The notes: generated from the letters alone by a model not told the origin. 64,000 nucleotides of DNA from Aquabacterium fontiphilum (GCF_009909205.1 NZ_JAAAPN010000012.1:62001-126000), one strand, 5' to 3'; positions 53,820 to 63,123 are shown, counted from the stretch's first letter. Program-made: numbers and translations.

Positions 53820-56435
53820 ATGTCTTCCTCCCTGCAGTTGTTTGATGATCCCGTTCCCGCGCCTCAGGTGGCGCAGGATCTGCTGCGCCGCGCCCGGCCT
53901 GCCGATGGGGGCCACCATGACGAGCTGCGTGAGGAAGACGGCAGCCTGCGTGCACCCTGGCGGCAGTTTGCGGCCCATCTGGGAGCGCCGCTCGACGATC
54001 TGGAGCGTCGTCGCGAGTTGCTCAGTCGGCAGATCAGGGAAGACGGCGTCACCTACAACGTCTATGGCGATGCGGGGCCGAGCCGGCCTTGGTCGCTTGA
54101 TGTGCTGCCTCGCATCGTGGACGCCCAGGAGTGGCGCGCACTGGAGCGGGGCGTGGCACAACGCGCGCGGCTGCTCAACGAGATCCTGCTTGATTGTTAC
54201 GGCGAGCAGGCGCTTCTGCAGCGCGCCATGCTGCCCGCCGCGCTCGTGCTGGGGCACCCTGGCTACACCCGCGCCCTGCATGGTGTGCGCCCGCCAGGCG
54301 ACGTCTACCTGCATGTGATGGCCTTTGACTTGGTGCGGGGCCCCGACGGGGCCTGGTGGGTGGTGTCGCAGCGCACGCAGGCGCCCTCGGGGTTGGGCTA
54401 TGTGATGCAGAACCGGCTCATCGTCTCTCGGCTTTTTCCCGAGGCTTACCGCCAAATGAGCGTGCAGCACCTGGCCGGAAGCTACCGGCGCATGGTGGAC
54501 AACGTCAGCCGGCTGGCCGCCGCCTGCAGTGGCCAGGAGGCGCCCAGGTTGGCGCTGCTCACGCCTGGTCCGTTCAACGAGACTTACTTCGAGCACGCCT
54601 ACCTGGCCCGTTACCTCGGCCTGCCGCTCGTCGAAGGCGGCGATCTGGTGGTGCGTGACGAGCGCGTGTTCCTCAAGACCGTGCAGGGGCTGGAGCCCAT
54701 CCATGGCTTGCTGCGCCGACTGGACGACGATTTCTGCGACCCGCTCGAGCTGCGCGCCGACTCCACGCTGGGCGTGCCCGGTCTGATGCAGGCGGTACGG
54801 GCGGGCAACGTGGTCCTTGCCAACGCGCTGGGCACCGGCTTTGTCGAGTCGCCTGCCATCCATGGCTTCCTGCCCGCTTTGTCAGAGCACCTGCTGGGCG
54901 AGCCGCTGGCCTTGCCTTCGCTGCCTACGTGGTGGTGCGGCGAGGCGGCCGTGTGGGGCGCCGTACAGGACGAGCTGGTCGAACATGTGATCCGCCCGAG
55001 TTTTCCGCTGCAGGCGACGGTCGGCTTCGGGCACGATGCGTTGCGCGCGGGTGCAGATGCGGTCGTGGCGCGCACGCTGACCGAGCCGCAACTCGCGGCC
55101 TGGCGCGACCGCATCAGCCGCCGGCCTGCCGATTACACGCTGCAGCGCTTCCAGCCCTATGCCCAGACGCCGGTGTGGGACGGTGGGGTGGTGCGCATGC
55201 GCAGCGCCTCGCTGCGCGTGTATGCGCTGGCCGATGGCGAGGGCGGCTGGCATGTGCTGCCCGGCGGCATGACGCGCATCGCCACACGCGACTCCGGACC
55301 GGTTTCGATGCAACTGGGTGGATCCAGCCTCGACACCTGGGTGTTGACCGAAGGGCCGGTTGACACCTTCTCGATGCTCAGCCGCGGCTTGCGGCTGGAT
55401 GATCTGGTGCAGCGCCAACGTCCGGTGGCCAGCCGCACCGCCGAGAACCTCTTCTGGATGGGGCGCTACACCGAGCGGGCTGAGTTGCAACTGCGACTGG
55501 TGCAGGCGTTGGTCGACCTGCGCGCCAGCGACGACGATCCCCATCCCGCGTCCCTGCTAGCCCTGTCGGCCTTGTTTCACAGCAACGGGTTGGTGCCCAG
55601 CGGCGTGCCCGATCTGGTGAAGTCGCCACGCGTGTTCGAGCGTGCTGTGCTTGATGCGCTGCAGGACGAACAAGCCGGCGGCGGCGCGTACAGCATCGGC
55701 TTCAACCTGGCCGCCATCGAGCGCGCGGCGCAGGCGCTGCGCGAGCGCCTGTCGCCCGCGCATGGCCGCCTGCTGCGCCAGATGCGCGAGGATTTCCAGC
55801 AGCAGTTGGCGGCAATGGCACCGGGCGAGCCGACCTCCGGGACGCCCCTGCCGAGCGACCCTTCGGCCATCCAGGATGCGCTCGATCACCTCGCCACCCT
55901 GCTGTCGGCCGCCACGGGCGCCCAGTCCGACCGCATGACGCGCGATGCTGGCTGGCGCTTGCTGACGGTAGGGCGGCTCACCGAGCGTCTTGTGGCCCAC
56001 ACCGGCATGCTCAAGGCGTTCTGGGAGGCAGGGGCTTTGAACCAGCCGCAGGGCTTTGACCTGCTGCTCGATCTGTTTGACAGCGCCATCACCTTCCGCG
56101 CCCGGTTTCAGCGGCGGCTTGAGACGCCGGCCCTGCTGGCGCTGCTGGTGCTGGATGAGGCCAACCCCCGCGCGCTGGCCTGCGTGCTTCGTCGCCTGCG
56201 CACCGAGATCGGCAAGCTGCCTGCGCGCGGCATGGAGACGGCCGATCTGCTGGCGCTGCTGCCACATCAGGGCGTGGGTCTGGGCCTGCCGGAGCTTTGC
56301 GACCCCGCTCGCGGTGACGACGCTGTGATGGGCATGCTCAACCGCTTGCTGGACGCCGGCTGGCGCCTGTCAGACGAAGTGGGGCGGCTGTACTTCGCCC
56401 ACGCCGAGCCCAACGATGCCATGGTGAGTGCATGA
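53820..56435 (+). CDS. Fused circularly permuted ATP-grasp and alpha-E protein
   Basis: This 871-residue protein combines an ATP-grasp-type 2 module (about 30-500) with an alpha-E domain (about 530-865, from RTAENLFWMGRYTERAE). Compared with the free-standing ATP-grasp at 57550, it keeps RLDDDFCDPLELRADSTLGV and RAGNVVLANALGTG. It has SQRTQAPSG where the other has EDNLRVPSG, and it lacks the glycine-rich EVHGAGGYG loop, so it may be inactive or have changed function. It starts 14 bp after the large transglutaminase gene and its stop overlaps the next start by 4 bp. Confidence 0.9.
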   Translation: MSSSLQLFDDPVPAPQVAQDLLRRARPADGGHHDELREEDGSLRAPWRQFAAHLGAPLDDLERRRELLSRQIREDGVTYNVYGDAGPSRPWSLDVLPRIVDAQEWRALERGVAQRARLLNEILLDCYGEQALLQRAMLPAALVLGHPGYTRALHGVRPPGDVYLHVMAFDLVRGPDGAWWVVSQRTQAPSGLGYVMQNRLIVSRLFPEAYRQMSVQHLAGSYRRMVDNVSRLAAACSGQEAPRLALLTPGPFNETYFEHAYLARYLGLPLVEGGDLVVRDERVFLKTVQGLEPIHGLLRRLDDDFCDPLELRADSTLGVPGLMQAVRAGNVVLANALGTGFVESPAIHGFLPALSEHLLGEPLALPSLPTWWCGEAAVWGAVQDELVEHVIRPSFPLQATVGFGHDALRAGADAVVARTLTEPQLAAWRDRISRRPADYTLQRFQPYAQTPVWDGGVVRMRSASLRVYALADGEGGWHVLPGGMTRIATRDSGPVSMQLGGSSLDTWVLTEGPVDTFSMLSRGLRLDDLVQRQRPVASRTAENLFWMGRYTERAELQLRLVQALVDLRASDDDPHPASLLALSALFHSNGLVPSGVPDLVKSPRVFERAVLDALQDEQAGGGAYSIGFNLAAIERAAQALRERLSPAHGRLLRQMREDFQQQLAAMAPGEPTSGTPLPSDPSAIQDALDHLATLLSAATGAQSDRMTRDAGWRLLTVGRLTERLVAHTGMLKAFWEAGALNQPQGFDLLLDLFDSAITFRARFQRRLETPALLALLVLDEANPRALACVLRRLRTEIGKLPARGMETADLLALLPHQGVGLGLPELCDPARGDDAVMGMLNRLLDAGWRLSDEVGRLYFAHAEPNDAMVSA

Positions 56436-57391
56436 CCACGCTGCTGCCAGATGTGCCCGCCGCATCCGAGGTCGCCCGCCTGACCGTCGAACACGAGACC
56501 TGCTACGAGTACGCGCAGCCGGTCGACCAGGCGCAGCACATCGCCTGCCTGCGGCCGCTGAGCGATGCCGGACAGACGCTGCTGCAGTTCGACATGGCCG
56601 TCTCGCCTGCGCCAGCGCAGCACAGCCTGCGGCGCGATGTGCATGGCAACAGCCGCGCCTACTTTGCGCTGCACGCGCCGCACCATGAACTCAAGGTGGT
56701 GGCCCGCAGTGTGGTGGCGGTGCGCGAGCGCTATGCAGGACTCGACCGTGAAGCGGGCCCCCGGTGTGCCGACGTGCGCGAGCGCCTGGTCTACCGCGCG
56801 CAGGCGCCATTTGTGCCCGCCAGCGAGTTCCTTTTCGCCTCGCCTTATGCGCCCGTGCAGTCCGAGCTCAAGCGCTATGCCGACGTGTCGCTGCGGCCTG
56901 AGCGTCCGCTGGTGGCGGCAGTGCTCGACCTGATGCACCGCATCCATGCGGATTTCGAGTATGCCCCCGCGTCGACTGACATTTCCACGCCGGTCGTGGA
57001 AGTGCTGCGTCAGCGCAAGGGCGTCTGCCAGGACTTCGCCCATCTGATGATCGCCTGCTTGCGCTCATGGGGACTGGCGGCGCGCTACGTGAGCGGCTAC
57101 CTGCTCACCCAGCCGCCGCCCGGCCAGGCCCCGCTGGTCGGGGCCGACGCCTCGCATGCTTGGGTCAGCGTCTGGGTGCCCGGTCTGGCGCACCAGACTG
57201 CGGGCGAGTGGCTTGATCTGGATCCCACCAATGACTGTGTCCCGGGACGGCACCACGTCCGCGTGGCCCAGGGGCGCGACTTCGGCGACGTGACGCCCCT
57301 GCGGGGAGTGATCCGAGGCGGCGGTCGGCACACGCTTTTGGTGCGCGTTACCACCCGGCTGCAAGACATACCGGGTAGCCCGGCTGTTTGA
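56432..57391 (+). CDS. Transglutaminase-like cysteine protease family protein
   Basis: This 319-residue protein has an N-terminal beta domain (LTVEHETCYEYAQPVDQAQ) and a transglutaminase core. The predicted triad is Cys199 (KGVCQDFAHLM), His242 (SHAWVSVW) and Asp264 (LDLDPTND). It has no signal peptide, so it acts in the cytoplasm. Members of this family in such clusters are predicted to be peptidases or amidases acting on the ligation product. It overlaps the fused gene by 4 bp (ATGA), the end of operon 1. Confidence 0.92.
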   Translation: MTTLLPDVPAASEVARLTVEHETCYEYAQPVDQAQHIACLRPLSDAGQTLLQFDMAVSPAPAQHSLRRDVHGNSRAYFALHAPHHELKVVARSVVAVRERYAGLDREAGPRCADVRERLVYRAQAPFVPASEFLFASPYAPVQSELKRYADVSLRPERPLVAAVLDLMHRIHADFEYAPASTDISTPVVEVLRQRKGVCQDFAHLMIACLRSWGLAARYVSGYLLTQPPPGQAPLVGADASHAWVSVWVPGLAHQTAGEWLDLDPTNDCVPGRHHVRVAQGRDFGDVTPLRGVIRGGGRHTLLVRVTTRLQDIPGSPAV

Positions 57392-57393
57392 AC

Positions 57394-57410
57394 TGCACCA
57401 AAGTGGTGAC
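57394..57410 (+). promoter_or_regulatory. NtrC-type enhancer site upstream of operon 2
   Basis: TGCACCA-AAG-TGGTGAC is an inverted repeat matching 14 of the 17 positions of TGCACCAAAATGGTGCA. It is centred about 112 bp before the predicted sigma-54 start, a normal position for NtrC enhancers. A weaker similar sequence, TGCCCCGATTGGTGGCA (57415-57431), is centred 21 bp, two helical turns, further on. Confidence 0.65.
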
Positions 57411-57487
57411 AAACTGCCCCGATTGGTGGCAGGATGCCTTGGGCGCGCCCGAAACCTGTGCCACATCCGCTTGCCTTGCTCACAAGC

Positions 57488-57503
57488 TGGCACAGTCCAT
57501 GCA
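57488..57503 (+). promoter_or_regulatory. Sigma-54-type promoter of the ATP-grasp/alpha-E operon 2
   Basis: TGGCACAGTCCATGCA has GG (57489-57490) and GC (57501-57502) exactly 10 bp apart, and TGGCAC is a perfect -24 hexamer; the -12 is ATGCA in place of TTGCA. The predicted transcript start is about 57514, 36 bp before the ATG at 57550. Confidence 0.7.
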
Positions 57504-57549
57504 TCTGCCAGGGTGACCGCAGCTACTTCACCCGGTTCGGGGATCCTCG

Positions 57550-58986
57550 ATGCGATTTTTCGACGAGATGCACACAGGTGGCGCCGAGGTGCGCGCCCAC
57601 TACAAGACCTACGATCGCTGGCTGGGCCGTCAGCCCGCCGAACAGATGCGGTCGCGGCGCGAAGAAGCGGAGATGATCTTCCGCCGTGTGGGGATCACCT
57701 TCGCGGTCTATGGCGACAAGGACGAGGACGGCTCGGGCACCGAGCGCCTCATCCCCTTTGACCTGATTCCGCGCATCATCCCCGCCGCCGAGTGGCGCGA
57801 GATGGAAAAGGGGCTCAAGCAGCGTGTCACGGCGCTCAACCGTTTCCTGCAGGACATCTACCACGACCAGGAAATTCTCAAGGCCGGCGTCATCCCGGCC
57901 GAGCCGGTGCTCCACAACGCCCAGTTCCGCAAGGAGATGATGGGGCTGAACGTGCCCGGCGGCATCTACTCGGTGATCGCCGGCATCGACATCGTGCGGG
58001 CCTGCAACCCTGACGGCAGCGGCACCTACTACGTGCTGGAAGATAACCTGCGCGTGCCCAGCGGCGTGAGCTACATGCTCGAGAACCGCAAGATGATGAT
58101 GCGGCTCTTTCCCGAGTTGTTCTCGGAGCACCGCGTGGCGCCGGTGGCGCATTACCCTGACCTGTTGCTCGACACGCTGCGCGCCGTGGCGCCGGCCGGC
58201 GTCAACGAGCCCACCGCCGTGGTGCTCACGCCCGGCATGTACAACTCGGCCTATTTCGAGCACGCCTTCCTGGCCCAGCAGATGGGGGTCGAGCTGGTCG
58301 AGGGGCAAGACCTCTTCGTCAAGGACGACTTCGTCTACATGCGCACCACCCGCGGTCCGCAGCGCGTGGATGTCATCTACCGCCGCGTGGACGACGACTT
58401 CATGGACCCCGAGGTCTTCCGCAAGGACTCGACGCTGGGTGTGGCCGGGCTGCTGCGCGCTTACCGAGCCGGCAACGTGACGCTGGCCAATGCCTTTGGC
58501 ACCGGGATTGCCGACGACAAGTCCATCTACCCGTACGTGCCCAAGATGATCGAGTTCTATCTGGGCGAGAAGCCGATCCTGCAAAACGTGCCCACCTACA
58601 TCTGCCGCGAGCCCGATGACCTGAAGTACACGCTGGACAACCTGGCCGAGCTGGTGGTCAAGGAGGTGCACGGCGCTGGGGGCTACGGCATGCTGGTGGG
58701 CCCCGCGGCCACCAAGGACGAGGTTGAAACGTTCCGCAAGGTGTTGCTGGCCAACCCGAGCAACTACATTGCGCAGCCCACGCTGTCGCTGTCGACCTGC
58801 CCCACTTATGTGGAAAGCGGCATAGCGCCGCGCCACATCGATTTGCGGCCGTTCGTGCTGTCCTCCGGCAAGGAGGTGCAGATGGTGCCCGGCGGGCTGA
58901 CCCGCGTGGCCCTTAAAGAGGGCTCGCTGGTGGTCAACAGCTCTCAAGGCGGCGGCACCAAGGACACCTGGGTGCTCGAAAACTAG
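57550..58986 (+). CDS. Circularly permuted ATP-grasp type 2 protein
   Basis: This 478-residue ATP-grasp-like protein is predicted to form a carboxylate-amine bond using ATP. Conserved features are YVLEDNLRVPSGVSYMLENR, RRVDDDFMDPEVFRKDSTLGV, the glycine-rich loop VKEVHGAGGYGMLVGP (about residues 373-388) and IAPRHIDLRPFVLSSG. It has no membrane segment. It is the first gene of operon 2, followed 11 bp later by the alpha-E gene, behind the sigma-54/NtrC-type sequences. The substrate is unknown; the family is proposed to act on peptides or amino acids. Confidence 0.94.
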   Translation: MRFFDEMHTGGAEVRAHYKTYDRWLGRQPAEQMRSRREEAEMIFRRVGITFAVYGDKDEDGSGTERLIPFDLIPRIIPAAEWREMEKGLKQRVTALNRFLQDIYHDQEILKAGVIPAEPVLHNAQFRKEMMGLNVPGGIYSVIAGIDIVRACNPDGSGTYYVLEDNLRVPSGVSYMLENRKMMMRLFPELFSEHRVAPVAHYPDLLLDTLRAVAPAGVNEPTAVVLTPGMYNSAYFEHAFLAQQMGVELVEGQDLFVKDDFVYMRTTRGPQRVDVIYRRVDDDFMDPEVFRKDSTLGVAGLLRAYRAGNVTLANAFGTGIADDKSIYPYVPKMIEFYLGEKPILQNVPTYICREPDDLKYTLDNLAELVVKEVHGAGGYGMLVGPAATKDEVETFRKVLLANPSNYIAQPTLSLSTCPTYVESGIAPRHIDLRPFVLSSGKEVQMVPGGLTRVALKEGSLVVNSSQGGGTKDTWVLEN

Positions 58987-58997
58987 GAGGGCCAGCC

Positions 58998-60053
58998 ATG
59001 CTCAACGAGCGCATCGAAACGCGTCTGCCGCCCCATCTGCTCACCCACACCCCGGGCCCCGCACGCCGACGGGCCGCCCATCTGGAGACCAAGCCCATGC
59101 TGTCCCGTACTGCTGACCACCTCTTCTGGATGGCCCGCTACATGGAGCGCGCCGAGAACACCGCGCGTCTGCTGGACGTCAACTACCAGACCTCGCTGCT
59201 GCCGCAGTCCAGCGAAGCGGCCCTGACGGGCTGGCGCGGCCTGTTGAGCATCAGCGAGCTGAGCGGCGAGTACCAGGCCAAGTACGATGGCATCACCGCG
59301 CGCGACGTCATGACTTTCATGGTGAGCGACCCCGGCAACCCGTCGAGCATCTTCAACTGCCTGCGCGCGGCGCGCGAAAACGCCCGCGCGGTGCGCGGCG
59401 CACTGACCACCGAGGTTTGGGAAACCATGAACCAGACCTGGCTGGAGTTCAACCGCCTGCTCAAGAGCGGCGCATTGGCCAAGGACCCAGCCGAGTTGTT
59501 CGAGTGGGTGAAGTTCCGTTCACATCTGTCGCGCGGCGTGACGCTGGGCACCATGCTGCAGGACGAGTCCTTTCACTTCCAGCGCATCGGCACCTTTCTC
59601 GAGCGTGCTGACAACACCGCTCGGCTGCTCGATGTGAAGTTCCATGCGCGCAACACCGAGTACTTCGGCACGGGCGTGGGCAACGAGGCCAAGGAAGTCG
59701 ACTTCTACCACTGGTCGGCCGTGTTGCGCTCGGTGTCGGCCTTCGAGGTCTACCGCAAGGTCTATCGCAACGTGATCCGGCCCGAAAAGGTGGCCGAGCT
59801 GCTGATCCTGCGGCCCGACATGCCGCGTTCCTTGCTGGCCTGTGTCAACGAGGTGGTGGCCAACCTCGAAGCCGTGGCCAACGACCACAGCGACGACACG
59901 CTGCGCCGAGCGGGCCGCTTGCGGGCCGACCTGCAGTTCGGTCGCATAGATGAGATCGTGGCCACCGGCCTGCACGCCTACCTGACGCAGTTCCTCGACC
60001 GGGTGAGCGACCTGGGCTATGGCATCAGCCGCGACTTCCTGATGCCGGCTTGA
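58998..60053 (+). CDS. Alpha-E domain protein
   Basis: This 351-residue, all-helical protein has the alpha-E start RTADHLFWMARYMERAENTARLLDV near residue 36. Alpha-E domains have no known catalytic activity and are thought to act with ATP-grasp partners. A strong ribosome site (AGGAGG) precedes ATG 58998, so this start is preferred although the conserved domain begins at an internal Met (59097). It is the last gene of operon 2, and a fused paralogous alpha-E domain is in the gene at 53820. Confidence 0.92.
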   Translation: MLNERIETRLPPHLLTHTPGPARRRAAHLETKPMLSRTADHLFWMARYMERAENTARLLDVNYQTSLLPQSSEAALTGWRGLLSISELSGEYQAKYDGITARDVMTFMVSDPGNPSSIFNCLRAARENARAVRGALTTEVWETMNQTWLEFNRLLKSGALAKDPAELFEWVKFRSHLSRGVTLGTMLQDESFHFQRIGTFLERADNTARLLDVKFHARNTEYFGTGVGNEAKEVDFYHWSAVLRSVSAFEVYRKVYRNVIRPEKVAELLILRPDMPRSLLACVNEVVANLEAVANDHSDDTLRRAGRLRADLQFGRIDEIVATGLHAYLTQFLDRVSDLGYGISRDFLMPA

Positions 60054-60066
60054 TCGCCGAACTGGC

Positions 60067-61257
60067 TCAGCGCGACGGCAGCGGCGCGTTGAGCATGGCC
60101 TCGGCGAACGCCGTGCCCAGCACCATGGCGCCGGCCTCGGTCGGATGGTTGGTGTCCCAGAACAGGTGGCGGGTCGGATCAGCGCACACGGTGCCAGGCA
60201 GGCCCATGTAGGCCGGCGTGTAGCAGGGGGTCGTCACGTTGTAGCCCTCTGCTGCGGCCTGCGCCACCCGCTGCTGCGAGTAGGTGTAGGTGGGGAAGCT
60301 GCGCACGGTGGCGTCCGGATACTGCCTGGCGAAGTTGCGCAACATGGCCTGGACGGCTTGTGCCAGTTCGCTGCTGCGCGCCCGTGAATCGGTCATGTAG
60401 GTGCGTTGCAGCTTCGCATGCTCGCGCGCGGAAGGCGTGATGCTCAGGTCGGGCATCTCGGGCACGAAGAAATGGCGCGCCCCGCGTTTGTACAGCGTGG
60501 TCATGCCCTGCTGCAGGTTGGCCGTGACGCTCCAGACGGTGGAGCGCAGGTAGATGTTGTTGCCCCAGTAGAAGTCATCCGGGCCGGTCCACAACACGTA
60601 CAGCGCGTTGCCGTCGGCCCGTGTCCAGGGGGTGCCCAGGTTGGCGATGTAGTCATCGATCTGCTTGAGCATGCCATGCTGCAGCGCCAGCAGGGGCAAC
60701 AGGTTGCCGCGCCCCGACTGGCCACCGCCAAAGGCGTAGTTCAGCAGCGGGCGGTTCAGCGCATTGCTCATGACCTCGACCACCACCTGCCCATCGGCAA
60801 AGCGGCCCCGGTCGTTGGGCGCAGTGGGGAAGCCCACGCCACCGATCTTGCGCGTCACCTCGAACATGTTGCCGGTGTCGCTCATGCTGTCGCCGAACGA
60901 GATCACCTGCGTGTAGCTGTTCGGGATGGTGATGGCCGGGGGCCGCGGCGGTGTGGCGCGAGGCGTCAGGCGTGGCGCGCGGTTCAGCGCGTACTGCCGC
61001 CATGCTTCGGCGTAGGGCGACAGAAAGGGCGCCCCCAGGTCGATCAGCGATTGCCACGTCCTCGGGCCTGCGGTGGCCGTGAGGTACACCGTCTCAGGTG
61101 TGGCGACCACGTCGACGGCGGTCAGGAAGGCAAACGGGATGGGATCGGTCGTCAGCGCGTGGGCCGGGCGCGGGGCCAGCGTGCCGCCAATGGTCAGGGC
61201 CGCCAGGGCCAAGGACAGCAGGGCGGGTCGGACGGACGACGGAATGGAAACGGACAT
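60067..61257 (-). CDS. Secreted SGNH/GDSL hydrolase (phospholipase/lipase-like)
   Basis: This 396-residue enzyme has a signal peptide (cleavage after RPAHA). SGNH motifs are SFGDSMSDTGN (nucleophile Ser), the Gly in GGGQSGRGN, LWTGPDDFYWG (block III, Asp in place of Asn) and FWDTNHPTEAG (Asp/His). It resembles thermolabile-hemolysin/phospholipase-type enzymes. It converges on the alpha-E gene, 13 bp apart. Confidence 0.9.
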   Translation of the reverse strand: MSVSIPSSVRPALLSLALAALTIGGTLAPRPAHALTTDPIPFAFLTAVDVVATPETVYLTATAGPRTWQSLIDLGAPFLSPYAEAWRQYALNRAPRLTPRATPPRPPAITIPNSYTQVISFGDSMSDTGNMFEVTRKIGGVGFPTAPNDRGRFADGQVVVEVMSNALNRPLLNYAFGGGQSGRGNLLPLLALQHGMLKQIDDYIANLGTPWTRADGNALYVLWTGPDDFYWGNNIYLRSTVWSVTANLQQGMTTLYKRGARHFFVPEMPDLSITPSAREHAKLQRTYMTDSRARSSELAQAVQAMLRNFARQYPDATVRSFPTYTYSQQRVAQAAAEGYNVTTPCYTPAYMGLPGTVCADPTRHLFWDTNHPTEAGAMVLGTAFAEAMLNAPLPSR

Positions 61258-61449
61258 GGCAGGGGCTCCGCAACAGGCTCAATCGGATGGTGTGCAATGC
61301 AATCCGTTGAGCGTGCCATGTCGTCGCGGCGGCGTCTTGTACAAAGCCCGCCGCCTCAGGGAAACACCGGCCACCCGCTTGAGCGTGACCGGCATCGCCG
61401 CTGGGTCAAGGGGCTGACGAAGCTGGTGGAGCGCGTCAGCCTGGTGCTG

Positions 61450-61722
61450 TCACTGCGACGGGGGCACGTAGCCTTGCACCTGCTCGGCGCCGGCGCCGAA
61501 GAAGAACTGCTCCATCTGGCGGGCCAGATACTGGCGCGCCCGGGCATCGGCCAGATTCAGCCGGTTTTCATTGACCAGCATGGTCTGGTGTTTGATCCAG
61601 AGTTGCCAGGCTTCCTTGCTGATCTCGTTGTAGATGCGCTTGCCCAGTTCGCCCGGGTAAGGCGGGAAGTCGAGTCCGTCAGCTTCCTTGTTGAGGTGCT
61701 TGCAATGAATGGTGCGTGCCAT
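61450..61722 (-). CDS. yggX: Fe(2+)-trafficking/oxidative damage protection protein
   Basis: This 90-residue protein matches the YggX family: [49 protein letters not shown]. Its conserved Cys7 protects iron-sulfur clusters from oxidation. It lies 18 bp after argA on the same strand, so it is probably co-transcribed. Confidence 0.96.
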   Translation of the reverse strand: MARTIHCKHLNKEADGLDFPPYPGELGKRIYNEISKEAWQLWIKHQTMLVNENRLNLADARARQYLARQMEQFFFGAGAEQVQGYVPPSQ

Positions 61723-61740
61723 GGTGAATCAGAGTCAGGT

Positions 61741-63123
61741 TTACTTCAGTTGCTTGACCAGCACCTGTGAGCGCCGGTCCCATTTGTAATGGCGCTTGCG
61801 GGCCTCGGGCAACCAGCTCGGGTCGACCGGTGCGAAGCCGCGTTTGATGAACCAGTGCATGGTACGCGTGGTCAATACAAACAGTGTCGACAGGCCCATT
61901 GCGCGCGCGCGCTGTTCGATGCGCTTGAGGATGCGTTCGCCGTCGCCCTGGCCTTGCACGGCCGGCGATATCGTGAGCGCGGCCATCTCGGCCGTGCCTG
62001 CCTCGGGGTAGGCGTGCAGGGCAGCGCAGCCGAAAATCACGCCATCGTGCTCGATCACGGTGTATTGCGCGATGTCGCGTTCGATCTCGGTGCGGCTGCG
62101 TTTGACGAGCGTGCCGTCCTGCTCGAAGGGCTCGATCAGCTGCAGGATGCCGCCCACGTCGTCGGGCGTGGCCTCGCGCAGGCTTTCCAGCTTCTCGTCA
62201 ACGATCATGGTGCCCACGCCGTCGTGGGTGAAGACCTCCATCAGCAGCGCGCCATCGACCTTGTACGGGATGATGTGAACCCGCTCGACGCCGCCTTCGC
62301 TGGCCTTGACTGCGTGTTGCAGGTAGAAGGCTGTGTCGGTGGGCTGCAGCGGGTTGGGCAGCGCGGCGAGCAGACGCTTGGCGTCGGCCAGCGCGAGCTC
62401 CTGGTCGATCTCTTCGTCCGGATCGTGCTGGCGTGCCTCAAGTTCGGCTGCGCGGGCCGGATGCGCCACGATGCTTTGCAGGATGCCGCGCACCTCGGTC
62501 ACGAACACCAGCTTGTCGGCCTTGAGCGCAATGGCGGCGCTCGTGGCCACGTCTTCCATGCTCAAGTTGAAGGCCTCGCCGGTGTGAGAGAAGCCAAATG
62601 GCGACAGCATGACCAGCGCCCCGGTATCCAGCGCGCGGCGCACCGCCATGGCGTCGATCTTGCGCACCAGGCCGGTGTGCATGAAGTCCACGCCGTCGAC
62701 GATGCCCACTGGGCGCGCGGTGACGAAGTTGCCCGAAATCACGCTGATCGAGGCACCGGCCATCGGGGTGTTGGGCAGACCTTGCGAGAACGCCGCCTCG
62801 ATTTCGTAGCGCAGCTGGCCGGCGGCCTCTTGCGCGCAGTCGAGTGCGGTCTCGTCGGTGATGCGCATGCCGTGGCTGAACTTCGAGCTGTGGCCCTTGG
62901 TGCGCAGTTGTTCCTCGAGCTGAGGACGGAAACCGTGGGCCAGCACCAGGCGGATGCCCATGGCGTGCATCAGGGCCAGATCCTGCACGAAGGCGGCCAG
63001 CTTGCCAGCGGCGATCAGCTCGCCCGTGAGGCCGACAACAAAGGTCTTGCCACGGTGCGCATGGATGTGGGGTGCCACCGAGCGAAACCAGGGCACGAAG
63101 AGATGAGGAAAGACCAGATCCAT
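61741..63123 (-). CDS. argA: N-acetylglutamate synthase
   Basis: This 460-residue enzyme makes N-acetylglutamate, the first step of arginine synthesis. It has an N-terminal amino-acid-kinase-like domain (FVVGLTGELIAAGKLAAFVQDLALM, NLSMEDVATSAAIALKADK) and a C-terminal GNAT domain (IEHDGVIFGCAALHAY, EMAALTISPAVQGQGDGERI). The start at 63123 (MDLVFPHLF) gives the family N-terminus; the longer frame has no support. yggX follows. Confidence 0.96.
   Translation of the reverse strand: MDLVFPHLFVPWFRSVAPHIHAHRGKTFVVGLTGELIAAGKLAAFVQDLALMHAMGIRLVLAHGFRPQLEEQLRTKGHSSKFSHGMRITDETALDCAQEAAGQLRYEIEAAFSQGLPNTPMAGASISVISGNFVTARPVGIVDGVDFMHTGLVRKIDAMAVRRALDTGALVMLSPFGFSHTGEAFNLSMEDVATSAAIALKADKLVFVTEVRGILQSIVAHPARAAELEARQHDPDEEIDQELALADAKRLLAALPNPLQPTDTAFYLQHAVKASEGGVERVHIIPYKVDGALLMEVFTHDGVGTMIVDEKLESLREATPDDVGGILQLIEPFEQDGTLVKRSRTEIERDIAQYTVIEHDGVIFGCAALHAYPEAGTAEMAALTISPAVQGQGDGERILKRIEQRARAMGLSTLFVLTTRTMHWFIKRGFAPVDPSWLPEARKRHYKWDRRSQVLVKQLK

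Noticed and set aside
51904..53955. Open frame of 683 codons antisense to the large transglutaminase gene
   Set aside because: Same shadow pattern; composition is unlike a real protein and the sense gene is well supported.
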